Position numbers and translations under genes: made by a program
Part shown: piece after piece, positions 20,568 to 29,570 of the stretch
How the letters are laid out: every line of letters starts with the position of its first letter
Position numbering within the stretch: position 1 is the first letter of the stretch
Assembly (NCBI GenBank): GCA_002429315.1
Contig: DIZC01000052.1
Location: 1-64,000 of the forward strand
Origin: Alphaproteobacteria bacterium UBA6038
Lineage (GTDB): Bacteria > Pseudomonadota > Alphaproteobacteria > Micropepsales > Micropepsaceae
Direction: 5' to 3'
DNA length: 64,000 bases
The notes under the pieces: generated by a model
Seen by the model: only the letters and a program-made list of their open reading frames with translations
Databases searched by the model: none
What the model was told of the DNA's origin: nothing

Positions 20568-23500
20568 ATGAGCCAGTTGCTCATCCAGAAGTATCTGAAC
20601 GACCTATCCGATCTGCGCCGGGTCTCCGGGTCGCAGCGGGAATCGGTGGTGCGCGAGGCGTTCAAGACCCTCCTCAAGGATTGGGGCCGTGGCGAAGGCC
20701 TGCTGTTCGTGCCCGAGGACGAAGTCGTTACGCCCATGGGCGAGCGCCGCTATGTGGACGGCGCGCTGGTTGAGCAGAGCCTGCGGCTGCGACATGGGTA
20801 TTGGGAAGCGAAGGACACAAACGACGATCTCGACCAGGAGATCGCAAAGAAGTTTCGCCGCGGCTATCCGCAGGACAACATCATCTTCGAGGATAGCCAG
20901 ACCGCCGTCCTGATCCAGAACAAGCGTGAGGTGCTGCGCTGCGCTGTCGACGATCCGGATGCGATTCAGCGCCTTGTCACGCAATTCTTCAAATTCCAGC
21001 CCGAGGTCATCCAGGAATTCCGCAAGGCCGTCGAGAAGTTCCGGGAAGATTTGCCGGCCGTGCTCGGAGCCCTGCGTGAAACAATCGATAAGGCAGAACG
21101 CGACAACCCGAAGTTCAAGCAGGCCGCGATCAGCTTCCTCAAGCACGCGCAGGAAACGATCAATCCTTCCGTTACCGCGGCGGATGTGCGCGAGATGCTG
21201 ATCCAGCACATCCTGACGGAGGAAATCTTCAATCAGGTGTTCGACAATTCCGACTTCCACCATAACAACAATGTGGCGAAGGAATTGTATGCGCTGGAGG
21301 AAACCTTCTTCACGGGCGGCGTGAAGCGCGAGAGCGTCGAGAGGCTCAAGCCCTACTACGCGGCAATCAAGCGCGCGGCCACTTCCGTTCCGAGCCATCA
21401 GGAGAAACAAAAGTTCCTAAAGGTGATCTACGAGAATTTCTACAAGGTTTATAACCGCAAGGCCGCTGACCGGCTGGGCGTGGCGTACACGCCGAACGAA
21501 ATCGTGCGCTTCATGATCGAAAGCGCCGACTGGCTGTGCCAGAAGCATTTCGGCAAGCGGCTGATCGACAAGAACGTGGAGATTCTCGATCCCGCCACCG
21601 GCACGGGCACGTTCGTTGTCGATTTGCTGGAACACTTCCGCGGCCAAAAGGACAAGCTGCGCTATAAATACCGGGAGGAGCTGCACGCAAACGAGGTGGC
21701 GATCCTGCCCTACTACGTCGCCAATTTGAACATCGAGGCGACCTACGCGGCGATCACGGGCGAGTACCTAGAATACCCGAACCTCTGTTTCGTGGACACC
21801 CTAGACAACGTGGCGGGTTTACGCGCGCATGGCATTGGGAAGGGTCAGCATTTTGGTGATTTGCTTGGGTCGCTAAGCGAAGAGAACGTCGCGCGCATCA
21901 AGCGCCAGAACCAGCGCAAGATTAGTGTCATTATCGGTAATCCACCGTGGAACGCCAATCAGCTGAACGAGAATGAAAATAACAAAAATCGCGAATATCC
22001 TGCGATCGACAAAAGAATCAAGGAAACCTACATCGCAGCCTCAACAGCCCAAAAAACGAAGCTCTACGATATGTATGCTCGGTTTATCAGGTGGGCCTCT
22101 GATCGGATTGAAGAAAATGGGGTTGTCGCGTTTGTAAGTAATTCGTCGTTTATCGACAGCCGAACCTATGATGGCTTCAGGAAAATCGTTGCAGAAGAGT
22201 TCAACGATATCTGGATCATTGACCTAAAGGGGAATGCTCGTACCAGCGGCGAACGGCGTCGGCGCGAGAGCGGTAACATCTTCGAAGACAAAATTCGCGT
22301 TGGCGTCGCAGTCTACTTTTTGGTGAAGCGACGGAATGCACACGGGTGCCAAATCCGAATACAGGCCGTACGAGACTATGCCAAAGCTGACGAGAAGCGC
22401 GCATTTTTATCGGCGAACACGCTGAGCGACCGTCAATTTCAGACTGTAACCCCCGACAAGGTCCATTCATGGATCAACCTCGCGGACAATGACTTTGAAG
22501 CGCTGTTACCTGTGGCAGATAGGCGTACAAAATACGCTACGGTAGCTTCACAAGAACGCGCAATTTTCAGGCTCTATTCGCAAGGACTTAAAACCAACCG
22601 CGATGAGTGGGTTTGCTCATTTTCGAGAGATGATGTTGCTCGCAACACGAAGCACCTAGTCGATTCATATAACACGCAACGCAAAAGACTCGCTGGTACG
22701 GTGAACAAGAAAAATGTCGCGGACCTTGTTGACTATCAAATCAAGTGGACCAGGAAGCTTAAACGACAACTCATCGATGCAGCTTCCTTAGAATTTGATC
22801 CCAACCGGATAAGCGCGTCTCTCTACCGCCCTTACGTCAAGAATTACGTTTACTACAGTTGGGATCTCAATGAGGATCTGTACCAACTGGATCGCTTTTT
22901 GCCTGCCGCCGATTCTCGAGAAAAATACATCTCATTCGTCAACGGCAATCGGCTGGATTTCGCTGCGCTCGCGGGCGACATCCTTCCAAACTACGCCATA
23001 TACTCGCTTGATCCCGCGCAATTCCTTCCTCTCCGCAGCATCGACGCGGGGGAAAAATGCGACAACATAACCGATTGGGCGTTGGAGCAGTTTCGGAATC
23101 AATACGAGAATGTCAGAACACCGAAGCGGCCAATCGATAAGGATGCGATTTTTCACTACGTCTATGGCGTACTGCACGATCCGGTGTACCGCGAGAAATA
23201 CGCGCTGAACCTGAAGCGCGAATTCCCGCGCATTCCCTTCTATGCGGATTTCTGGAAATGGGCCGATTGGGGCAAGGCGCTGATGGCGCTGCACATCGGC
23301 TACGAGAAGGTCGAGCCGTGGACGCTGGAACGCGTGGACACCGTGGACAAGACGGCGAAGAAATCCGGCGTCTCGCCCAAAGCGCTGCTGAAAGCGCGGA
23401 AGGACATTGGCCTCATCGAGCTAGACAGCGAGACCCAGTTGACCGGCGTACCAAAGGAAGCGTGGGACTACCGCCTTGGCAACCGCTCGGCGCTCGAATG

Positions 23501-23681
23501 GATTCTCGACCAGTACAAGGAGAAGACGCCGAAAGACCCGACCATCCGCGAGAAGTTCAACACGTACCGCTTTGCGGATTACAAGGACCACGTGATCGAT
23601 CTGCTCCAACGTGTCACCCACGTGAGCGTCGAGACAATGAAGATCACTGACGAAATGAAATCCGCCAAAAACGCGCGGTGA
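20568..23681 (+). CDS. Single-chain ISP/IIG-type restriction-modification enzyme
   Basis: This 1037-residue protein combines several parts. An N-terminal Mrr/PD-(D/E)xK-like nuclease has VDG (D64) and WEAK (E80, K82). A helical linker covers about residues 125-300. An N6-adenine methyltransferase has motif I DPATGTGTF (341-349) and motif IV NPPW (458-461). A C-terminal ISP-type specificity region follows and ends near HVYGVLH-like FHYVYGVLHDP (about 860). No SF2 helicase motifs are seen between nuclease and methyltransferase, unlike LlaGI/LlaBIII, so it resembles compact type IIG-like relatives. The stretch about 21940-23150 (from just at motif IV through the specificity domain) is visibly AT-richer than its flanks, suggesting recombination of the specificity part. 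No partner gene is adjacent, so it should act alone in phage restriction and self-methylation. Confidence 0.88.
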   Translation: MSQLLIQKYLNDLSDLRRVSGSQRESVVREAFKTLLKDWGRGEGLLFVPEDEVVTPMGERRYVDGALVEQSLRLRHGYWEAKDTNDDLDQEIAKKFRRGYPQDNIIFEDSQTAVLIQNKREVLRCAVDDPDAIQRLVTQFFKFQPEVIQEFRKAVEKFREDLPAVLGALRETIDKAERDNPKFKQAAISFLKHAQETINPSVTAADVREMLIQHILTEEIFNQVFDNSDFHHNNNVAKELYALEETFFTGGVKRESVERLKPYYAAIKRAATSVPSHQEKQKFLKVIYENFYKVYNRKAADRLGVAYTPNEIVRFMIESADWLCQKHFGKRLIDKNVEILDPATGTGTFVVDLLEHFRGQKDKLRYKYREELHANEVAILPYYVANLNIEATYAAITGEYLEYPNLCFVDTLDNVAGLRAHGIGKGQHFGDLLGSLSEENVARIKRQNQRKISVIIGNPPWNANQLNENENNKNREYPAIDKRIKETYIAASTAQKTKLYDMYARFIRWASDRIEENGVVAFVSNSSFIDSRTYDGFRKIVAEEFNDIWIIDLKGNARTSGERRRRESGNIFEDKIRVGVAVYFLVKRRNAHGCQIRIQAVRDYAKADEKRAFLSANTLSDRQFQTVTPDKVHSWINLADNDFEALLPVADRRTKYATVASQERAIFRLYSQGLKTNRDEWVCSFSRDDVARNTKHLVDSYNTQRKRLAGTVNKKNVADLVDYQIKWTRKLKRQLIDAASLEFDPNRISASLYRPYVKNYVYYSWDLNEDLYQLDRFLPAADSREKYISFVNGNRLDFAALAGDILPNYAIYSLDPAQFLPLRSIDAGEKCDNITDWALEQFRNQYENVRTPKRPIDKDAIFHYVYGVLHDPVYREKYALNLKREFPRIPFYADFWKWADWGKALMALHIGYEKVEPWTLERVDTVDKTAKKSGVSPKALLKARKDIGLIELDSETQLTGVPKEAWDYRLGNRSALEWILDQYKEKTPKDPTIREKFNTYRFADYKDHVIDLLQRVTHVSVETMKITDEMKSAKNAR

Positions 23682-23689
23682 CGCCCCCA

Positions 23690-23720
23690 CCGGCCTTCGC
23701 CGGCCCCCCTGCGGCGAAGG
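23690..23720. repeat. Overlapping hairpins after the restriction-modification gene
   Basis: CCGGC-CTTC-GCCGG (23690-23703) and CCTTCGCC with its perfect complement GGCGAAGG (23694-23701 and 23713-23720) overlap in the 66-bp gap between convergent genes. It resembles the C-rich repeat at the end of mtnA and may act as a bidirectional terminator. Confidence 0.5.
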
Positions 23721-23747
23721 GAAGGAACCCTGGGGGAGGAACCCGTG

Positions 23748-23960
23748 TCAGTCCGCTGCGTGCGCGGGAGGAAGCGCGACCGTTTCGACCCGCGACAGGT
23801 CGGACTTCACAGACGCGTTGTCGATGTCGAATCCGACGACGTTGCCGTTAATGTCGAGATCCACCACCAGCCCGTCCACCACTTCCCGCGTTTCGGTGCC
23901 TGGGGCATTCGACAGCTCGATGTATAGGCTGTCCGTCTCTGGATAATAGTGAAGCTTCAT
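23748..23960 (-). CDS. DUF2283 family small protein
   Basis: This 70-residue protein has the DUF2283 pattern: YYPETDSLYIELSN, then VVDGLVVDLDINGNVVGFDI. DUF2283 proteins are short, widespread and of unknown function. It begins 11 bases after the DUF1345 gene on the same strand, so the two are probably co-transcribed. Confidence 0.85.
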   Translation of the reverse strand: MKLHYYPETDSLYIELSNAPGTETREVVDGLVVDLDINGNVVGFDIDNASVKSDLSRVETVALPPAHAAD

Positions 23961-23971
23961 CGTCTGGTTCC

Positions 23972-24616
23972 CTAAAACAAGCTCGCCGCCAGGTTGATCA
24001 TGGTGGCGAGGATGGCGGTGTTGAAGCCGAACGCCACCAGCGTGTGCAGGGTGCCGATGCGGCGCATCTCTTTCGAGCTGAAGGTGATGTCGGCGGTCTG
24101 CGAAGTGGCGCCCAGCACCAGCGCGAAATGCACGAAGTCCCAGTAATCGGGCTCGCCGCACTCGCCGAATTCGAGCCCGCCTTTCGGCCGGCCTTCCTCC
24201 TCCTCCAGGTAATAGACGTGCGCGTAGTGCATCGCGAACACGATCTGCACGAACAGCCACGACAGCACGACGGTGCCGGCGGCGAGCGCCACGTGAAGGT
24301 CGGCGTCCGGCTGCCCTTTCGCCAGCGACAGCTCCGCCACCAGCGCGCCCACGCTGGCGACCGCCGCGAGGATCGTCAGCACCAGAATGAGATTGCCGCC
24401 TTCGTCGTGCGCGATGGCCTTCTGCTTGATGCGCGCGATGTCGGCGCTCCGCATGAAGAAAAAGGTGAGGGCGAGAAACAGCACCACCCCGCCATCCCAG
24501 CCGATCAGCGCGCGGGTAATAGGCCGCTCCACGAAGAGCGCGCTCGCAAAGCCCAGCGCGATGCCGACGGCGATGGCCGTCGTCAGATACGGCCGGTTGC
24601 GCAAGAGCCGCAGCAT
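23972..24616 (-). CDS. DUF1345 integral membrane protein
   Basis: This 214-residue protein has about five membrane helices and the family-typical loop [17 protein letters not shown] with the following [17 protein letters not shown] and QTADI. Function is unknown. It starts 8 bases after the stop of the upstream GloVer-repeat gene, forming a three-gene minus-strand unit with DUF2283. Confidence 0.9.
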   Translation of the reverse strand: MLRLLRNRPYLTTAIAVGIALGFASALFVERPITRALIGWDGGVVLFLALTFFFMRSADIARIKQKAIAHDEGGNLILVLTILAAVASVGALVAELSLAKGQPDADLHVALAAGTVVLSWLFVQIVFAMHYAHVYYLEEEEGRPKGGLEFGECGEPDYWDFVHFALVLGATSQTADITFSSKEMRRIGTLHTLVAFGFNTAILATMINLAASLF

Positions 24617-24624
24617 GGCAGGCG

Positions 24625-25839
24625 CTATGGCGTGAACTGGTAGATGGCGCCGTTGTCGCTGGTGCCGCCATGCGCGGTTGCGCCGAAGAAGTGACCCTGT
24701 CCGTCGCTCACCATGCCGTTATAGGGCAGCGCGCCGTCCGGCGCCCCGGCGAAACCATGCGCGACGCTCTCCTTCCATGTGCGATGCGCTTCGGGCGCGA
24801 GCTTGAAGATGACGCCGAGGCCCGCCCCGCCGCCACTGCTGGCGGTGCCGTAGAGGTTGCCGGCGCCGTCGAAGCTGACGTTGCCGATCGAGGAGGCGCC
24901 GTCGTAGCCCCCGAAACTGTACAGCAGGCGCTCGTTCCATCCCGCCTTGCGCGGCGACAGCTCGTACACCGCGCCGACATCGTTGGCGCCGGCATAGTAG
25001 GTGGTGCCGTAGATGTTGCCGAGCGCATCGAAGGCGAGGCCGCCATAGGGAAAGCCGCCATCGGGCTGATCCTGAAAGGCGTAGAGCAGGTGGAATGCCC
25101 AGCCGCCGTTCGGCTTGCGCCGGAGTTCGTAGACCGTGCCCTCCCCGTCGCTGCCGCCGGAGGTCGCGGCGCCATAAAGAGCGCCGCCGCGCAGCACCAG
25201 CGCGCCGGCAGAGCCGCCCGCGCCGTCGGCGCCGCCGGTGAAGGGGTGGATCACCTTGAATGCGTAACCGCGCTTGCCGGGCTTCATCTCGTAGATGGTG
25301 CCCGCCCCGAACGCGCCGCCGGTCGGCGCCATGCCGTAGACGGTGCCGTTCTCGTCCAGCGTGAGCCGCGCACCGGGGCCCGAGCCGTCGTCGGCGCCGG
25401 CGAATTGATGGATCACGGTTTGCGTCCACACGCCGCCTGCGTTGGCGAGCTTGTAGGCGACGCCGCAGCCGCCTTCGCACGCCCCGCCGCCGCCGGTCAC
25501 CGCGGTGCCATAGAGGTTGCCGGCCGAGTCCAGCGTGCCGCCCTTGTACGGCTCGGCGCCGTCCGCGCCGCCGGTGAAGCTGTAGAGGACCGTGTGCGTC
25601 CAGCTGCCGTCGCCGTTGGGATGCAGCCGCCACACCGTGCCGCTGGCGTGATCGCCGCCGCGCACCGACGTCCCGTAGAGATTGCCTGCGGCGTCCCTCA
25701 CCAGATCGGTGTCGGTGTACGAACCGTCCGCGCCGCCCTGGAAACTGTAGATCACGGTGGTGGTGGACGCATTCGCCACCGCCGCCGGAACGATCGCCGC
25801 GATGGCGAACAGGGTGAGACGCAAGCGGGCAGATGGCAT
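24625..25839 (-). CDS. Secreted GloVer-type tandem repeat protein
   Basis: This 404-residue protein has a signal peptide ([20 protein letters not shown], cleavage near ANAS). It is followed by seven repeats of about 50-60 residues with the core pattern YSF-GG-DG...P.GGL..D..GNLYGT...GG. This is the choice-anchor GloVer repeat (beta-propeller-like, extracellular, function unknown). The ATG at 25839 is preceded by AGGGGGAC. The gene diverges from argD with a 123-bp spacer. Confidence 0.85.
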   Translation of the reverse strand: MPSARLRLTLFAIAAIVPAAVANASTTTVIYSFQGGADGSYTDTDLVRDAAGNLYGTSVRGGDHASGTVWRLHPNGDGSWTHTVLYSFTGGADGAEPYKGGTLDSAGNLYGTAVTGGGGACEGGCGVAYKLANAGGVWTQTVIHQFAGADDGSGPGARLTLDENGTVYGMAPTGGAFGAGTIYEMKPGKRGYAFKVIHPFTGGADGAGGSAGALVLRGGALYGAATSGGSDGEGTVYELRRKPNGGWAFHLLYAFQDQPDGGFPYGGLAFDALGNIYGTTYYAGANDVGAVYELSPRKAGWNERLLYSFGGYDGASSIGNVSFDGAGNLYGTASSGGGAGLGVIFKLAPEAHRTWKESVAHGFAGAPDGALPYNGMVSDGQGHFFGATAHGGTSDNGAIYQFTP

Positions 25840-25962
25840 GATGTCCCCCTGGGAAGCGCCGGCGAACGCTATCACCGGGAAATCGGCAATCCAATCGCCG
25901 CGGCCCCGGGAATTGACCCCTCGCGACGGCGCCTTCATAAGGCGGCAGCTTCCGGAGGCGCG

Positions 25963-27138
25963 ATGTCCTTCCCCCCTTTGCTGCCCACCTATGCGCGCGC
26001 CGATGTGGCGTTCGTGCGCGGCGAAGGCGCGTATCTGTTCGACGAAGAGGGGCGGCGGTATCTCGATTTCGGCGCCGGCGTGGCGGTGAACGCTCTGGGG
26101 CACGCACATCCGCATCTGGTGGAGGCCTTGCGCGAGCAGGCCGGCAAGCTGTGGCACACGTCGAACCTGTACCGCGTGCCGGGGCAGGAGACGCTGGCGC
26201 GGCGGCTGATCGAGGCCACCTTCGCTGACACCGTGTTCTTCACCAATTCCGGCGTGGAGGCGATCGAGGCCTCGATCAAGATGGCGCGGCGCTATCATTT
26301 CGCCAACGGCGCAGCGGAGCGCTTTCGCATCGTCACCTTCGAGGGCGCGTTCCATGGGCGCACGCTCGCGGCCATCGCGGCGGGCGGGCAGGCGAAATAT
26401 CTCGAAGGCTTCGGGCCCAAGGTGGAAGGCTTCGATCAGGTGCCGTTCGGCGACGCCAACGCGCTGCTCGCGGCGGTGAGCGATGCGACCGCGGCGCTGC
26501 TGATCGAGCCCATCCAGGGCGAGGGCGGCTTGCGCCCGGTGCCGCCGGAATTCCTCCGCGGCTTGCGGCGGCTGTGCGACGAACGCGGGATGCTGCTCAT
26601 TTTCGATGAGATCCAGACCGGCATCGGCCGCACCGGCAAACTGTTCGCGCACGAATGGGCGGGCGTGGAGCCCGACATCATGGCGATCGCCAAAGGCATC
26701 GGCGGCGGCTTTCCGGTGGGCGCGTGCCTTGCCACCGCGGAAGCTGCCAAGGGCATGACCACCGGCACGCACGGCACCACCTTCGGCGGCAATCCGCTGG
26801 CGATGGCGGTGGGCAATGCGGTGCTGGATGTGGTGCTGGCGCCGGGGTTTCTGGAGCACGTGCAGCACGTCGGCAATTACGCCAAGCAGCAGTTCTCGTC
26901 GCTGATCGCCGAGCATCCGGCCGTGTTCGAAGATCTGCGCGGCGAAGGCCTGATGCTGGGCTTGAAGATGCGCGTACCGAATACGGAATTCATCGACCGC
27001 TTGCGCGCCCACGGCATGCTCGCCATTGGCGCGGGCGACAATGTCGTGCGCCTGCTGCCGCCGCTCATCATCGACGAATCCCACGTGCGCGAGGCGATGG
27101 AGAAACTGGCGCTGACAGCTAGCAATATCTCTGGATGA
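25963..27138 (+). CDS. argD: Acetylornithine/succinyldiaminopimelate aminotransferase
   Basis: This 391-residue PLP fold-type I aminotransferase has [29 protein letters not shown], the PLP aspartate in [14 protein letters not shown] and the Schiff-base lysine in [15 protein letters not shown]. It makes N-acetylornithine for arginine synthesis and may serve DapC in lysine synthesis. GGAGG precedes the ATG. In relatives argF follows directly; here the reverse transcriptase and vapBC intervene, the RT gene ending 5 bases away on the other strand. Confidence 0.95.
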   Translation: MSFPPLLPTYARADVAFVRGEGAYLFDEEGRRYLDFGAGVAVNALGHAHPHLVEALREQAGKLWHTSNLYRVPGQETLARRLIEATFADTVFFTNSGVEAIEASIKMARRYHFANGAAERFRIVTFEGAFHGRTLAAIAAGGQAKYLEGFGPKVEGFDQVPFGDANALLAAVSDATAALLIEPIQGEGGLRPVPPEFLRGLRRLCDERGMLLIFDEIQTGIGRTGKLFAHEWAGVEPDIMAIAKGIGGGFPVGACLATAEAAKGMTTGTHGTTFGGNPLAMAVGNAVLDVVLAPGFLEHVQHVGNYAKQQFSSLIAEHPAVFEDLRGEGLMLGLKMRVPNTEFIDRLRAHGMLAIGAGDNVVRLLPPLIIDESHVREAMEKLALTASNISG

Positions 27139-27147
27139 TGCTGTCAG
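27112..27147. terminator. Hairpin spanning the argD and RT stop codons
   Basis: CTGACAGC (27112-27119) and its perfect complement GCTGTCAG (27140-27147) enclose a 20-base loop. The stem includes the end of argD and the stop codon of the convergent RT gene. It may be a bidirectional terminator or a relic of the junction where the RT cassette joined argD. There is no T-tract. Confidence 0.4.
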
Positions 27148-28772
27148 AATGGCTCATCCTCAAACGTGCCGTCGATATCTTCCTCTTCTTCATATCCGAA
27201 ACTCGACGACGGAATAGCTGGTTTGTCCTTGTCGAAATCCGATAGGGAATCTGAACCGACGCGATAGAAGAAGACGTTCTTCTCTTTCATTGTTGCGAAG
27301 AGTTTGCCAACGGGCGTTTCCCATTTGGGTGACGTTCCTAGCCACCCCTTCTGTGCGCATTCGTATGCTACGAGCCACCAATCCTCGACGAGGCTTTCGT
27401 CATTGATTTTGCTTGCCCAAAACGATGTTTTCGTCTTTTTCGGAAGAACGCCCTCGCTATAAGCATGCACGCTCATGAGCGCGATTATTGGATTCTCATA
27501 CGACGCCAAGAGATTGGCGGACGATACTCCAATTGCAAAATCGAGTGAAACAGCTGCCCAAAGCAACCATGCTATTTCCTCATCGTGTCCCATGCCCAAG
27601 TGGTATTCCAGTCGATTGTTGAGCGCGTGCCGCCATGTACGCTTGGAAATCTCTCCCCCGAAAAGCTCTTGCCAAATGAGAATTCGTGACACGTGGTCCG
27701 TCGTATGGGGATAATCATAAAGACATTTAATCAGGAAGTTTTCAGAGACATCCCATGGCCCGATCGCTATCAGCCCGTCACGGTCCATGCGGCGAAGCAA
27801 GAATCTGACAGGAGCCTCGGATTGGAGGGAGTCAGCCAGCCAAAATGTTTCTTCAAAGAGTCCAAAAAGCTTGTTCCTTTTGCGCTCCGGCTTTTCTTCT
27901 AGTTCATACGAGTTCACCCGACGTAGCAGCTTCCGCGGCCAGTCGTCGTCCCGCAAACTGCTGGCCTGAAAGATGCGCGTCTTGCCCTCGTTAATTTCGA
28001 GTCCAAAGTCTCGAAGTGCCCTTCTGAACGCAGCAATGCAATTGCCCGCCGTCTCCCGAGTATCCGCGCCCATAAATACGTCATCAACATGCCGCACGCA
28101 GCGCACGAGATTCTTGCCAGCATAGGATTTGAGCTTTCCGTCAATGGCACTGCAGATCAATTCGCCGATAATTCTCGAAGTGTCTGGTCCAATAGGTATT
28201 CCGATAGTTTGTCCGTCCTGGCCGCGCCTTAGGCACCAATCAAGCTTGTTGAAAGTGACGTTAGCGGAATTAGGGCTCGTATCCTTTTTGCTTGCGGGCT
28301 TTCCGTGCACAACCCATGGAATCGAGTGTGTGTAGAGAGACGGATAAAATGCTTGGATATCGCTGCGGGCTACATAGGCAAGATGGCCAAGCCTCTTATG
28401 AACGATTGGGTGCAAATCGCTGAGGGGTGTTATTTTTACCGCTCTTGGCTCCTCGGGATGGGCCAGCTTCGGCACCGAGATCGAAAACTTAGATGTCTTG
28501 AGCTGCTTGGAAATCTCTTTCCACTTTCCCGAAATGAAATCAGAAATGAAAAACTGGGTAATCGGGTGCGGCAGCGTAAACATACGCCGCCGATAACCAG
28601 CTTTGCTCGCGCTAAAATCTATCCCCTTGAATCGGGGAGGTGCCGTTGCGACCTCATTAAATTTCGTCTTGTGCTTGGCGGCGAAGGTCGCAAAGGGAGT
28701 CGTGGTGAATGCCGGAGGCAACGTGTCCGGTAAGAATCCCTTCGCGAGAAGACGTTTAAATAAGATCGCCAC
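27144..28772 (-). CDS. Reverse transcriptase of the UG/Abi (antiphage DRT-like) type
   Basis: This 542-residue protein has recognisable RT palm motifs. Motif A is SDIQAFYPSLYTHSIPW (D138). Motif B is QTIGIPIGPDTSRIIGE (188-204). Motif C is HVDD (228-231, His where Tyr is usual). Motif D is GLEINEGKT (257-265). Motif B of the GIPIGPDTS type and the YTHSIPW extension point to the unknown-group RTs that include Abi proteins and defence-associated RTs, rather than group II intron or retron enzymes; I cannot assign the subgroup. Residues about 300-542 form a long C-terminal region, probably helical, ending in an acidic tail. The start is GTG at 28772. Base composition is lower in GC than argD or argF. 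It lies 121 bases downstream of vapC on the same strand. Phage defence is inferred from the family, not shown. Confidence 0.85.
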   Translation of the reverse strand: MAILFKRLLAKGFLPDTLPPAFTTTPFATFAAKHKTKFNEVATAPPRFKGIDFSASKAGYRRRMFTLPHPITQFFISDFISGKWKEISKQLKTSKFSISVPKLAHPEEPRAVKITPLSDLHPIVHKRLGHLAYVARSDIQAFYPSLYTHSIPWVVHGKPASKKDTSPNSANVTFNKLDWCLRRGQDGQTIGIPIGPDTSRIIGELICSAIDGKLKSYAGKNLVRCVRHVDDVFMGADTRETAGNCIAAFRRALRDFGLEINEGKTRIFQASSLRDDDWPRKLLRRVNSYELEEKPERKRNKLFGLFEETFWLADSLQSEAPVRFLLRRMDRDGLIAIGPWDVSENFLIKCLYDYPHTTDHVSRILIWQELFGGEISKRTWRHALNNRLEYHLGMGHDEEIAWLLWAAVSLDFAIGVSSANLLASYENPIIALMSVHAYSEGVLPKKTKTSFWASKINDESLVEDWWLVAYECAQKGWLGTSPKWETPVGKLFATMKEKNVFFYRVGSDSLSDFDKDKPAIPSSSFGYEEEEDIDGTFEDEPF

Positions 28773-28893
28773 CCTAGCCCCTAAAGCGCGTATTAGAGAT
28801 AGCGAAGTGCCGGAGAGTCAAAGGCAAAGAGCGGCCAGCGCGCACCCTCATCGACTGCGGTGTTATTGCATTTTCTGGTCTGTTTTGCAGCGT

Positions 28894-29283
28894 TCAACTA
28901 GCCCGCCAGGCGAGGGGGTGGGGGAGGAGTTTGGGATCCACCGTCACCAGCCGCAGGTTTTCCACCTGGCATTGCGCCAGCAGCAGCCGATCGAACGGAT
29001 CGCGGGTGTCCGGGACCTGCGTCAGCCCCTCGATGGCGTGGTGCGCCGTGATGTCCATGAGAGCGAACCCTAGGCCTTCGACGTAGCCGGGAATGTCCTC
29101 CAGCGGAACCAGCGGATCGAGTTTCCCGAGCCGCGTCTTGATGGCGATTTCCCACAGGCTCGCGGCGCTCACGAAGACGAAGCCCTCGAACGTTTCGAGC
29201 AGCGCCACGATTTTGGGATTGAGCTTCTTCAGTTCGCGCCGGGTGAGCGGCACGACGATGTTGCTGTCGAGCAGCAGGTTCAT
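28894..29283 (-). CDS. vapC: VapC-type PIN-domain toxin
   Basis: This 129-residue PIN domain ribonuclease has the expected acidic residues D6 (LLLDSNIV), E45 (LWEIAIK), D95 (RDPFDRLL) and D116 (VTVDPKLL). The ATG at 29283 overlaps the antitoxin stop by 4 bases. VapC toxins cleave RNA, often initiator tRNA or rRNA, when the antitoxin is lost; the target here is unknown. The call is supported by the adjacent antitoxin gene. Confidence 0.92.
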   Translation of the reverse strand: MNLLLDSNIVVPLTRRELKKLNPKIVALLETFEGFVFVSAASLWEIAIKTRLGKLDPLVPLEDIPGYVEGLGFALMDITAHHAIEGLTQVPDTRDPFDRLLLAQCQVENLRLVTVDPKLLPHPLAWRAS

Positions 29284-29564
29284 TTCGGCAGCCGGCGCTT
29301 CTTCTTCGGCAGCGGCTTGAGCAGGAAATCTTCCGGCAGGGGATCGTCGAAATCCGGCGCCACGTAGGAGAACAGCCGGTCGATGCCCCGGTCGCGCAGG
29401 AATTTCTCGCCGGCCGCCCAGTTGATGCCGCCCTTCTTCTTGTGCGGAACGATATCGCACACCGGCTGGCCGTTGCGGGTGACGGTGATCGTATCGCCCG
29501 CTTCCGCCTTGCGCGCGAGCTGGGTAAACTCGTTCTTCGCCTGCTTGATCGAGACGGTATCCAT
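29280..29564 (-). CDS. vapB: Phd/YefM-type antitoxin partner of VapC
   Basis: This 94-residue antitoxin has a Phd-like N-terminal DNA-binding part (VSIKQAKNEFTQLARKAEAG then DTITVTRNGQPVCDIVP) and a C-terminal toxin-binding part rich in Lys and Pro (DFLLKPLPKKKRRLPK). The ATG at 29564 is preferred over one at 29570 because the predicted transcription start falls at 29564. The name vapB is used for the pair; by sequence the antitoxin is Phd-like. Confidence 0.88.
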   Translation of the reverse strand: MDTVSIKQAKNEFTQLARKAEAGDTITVTRNGQPVCDIVPHKKKGGINWAAGEKFLRDRGIDRLFSYVAPDFDDPLPEDFLLKPLPKKKRRLPK

Positions 29565-29570
29565 ACGCAA

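Noticed and set aside
27144..28772. RT as part of a group II intron or a retron
   Set aside because: No maturase/endonuclease domain, no intron ribozyme ends near the gene, and motif B (GIPIGPDTS) differs from intron RTs; no msr/msd-like inverted repeats seen beside it.
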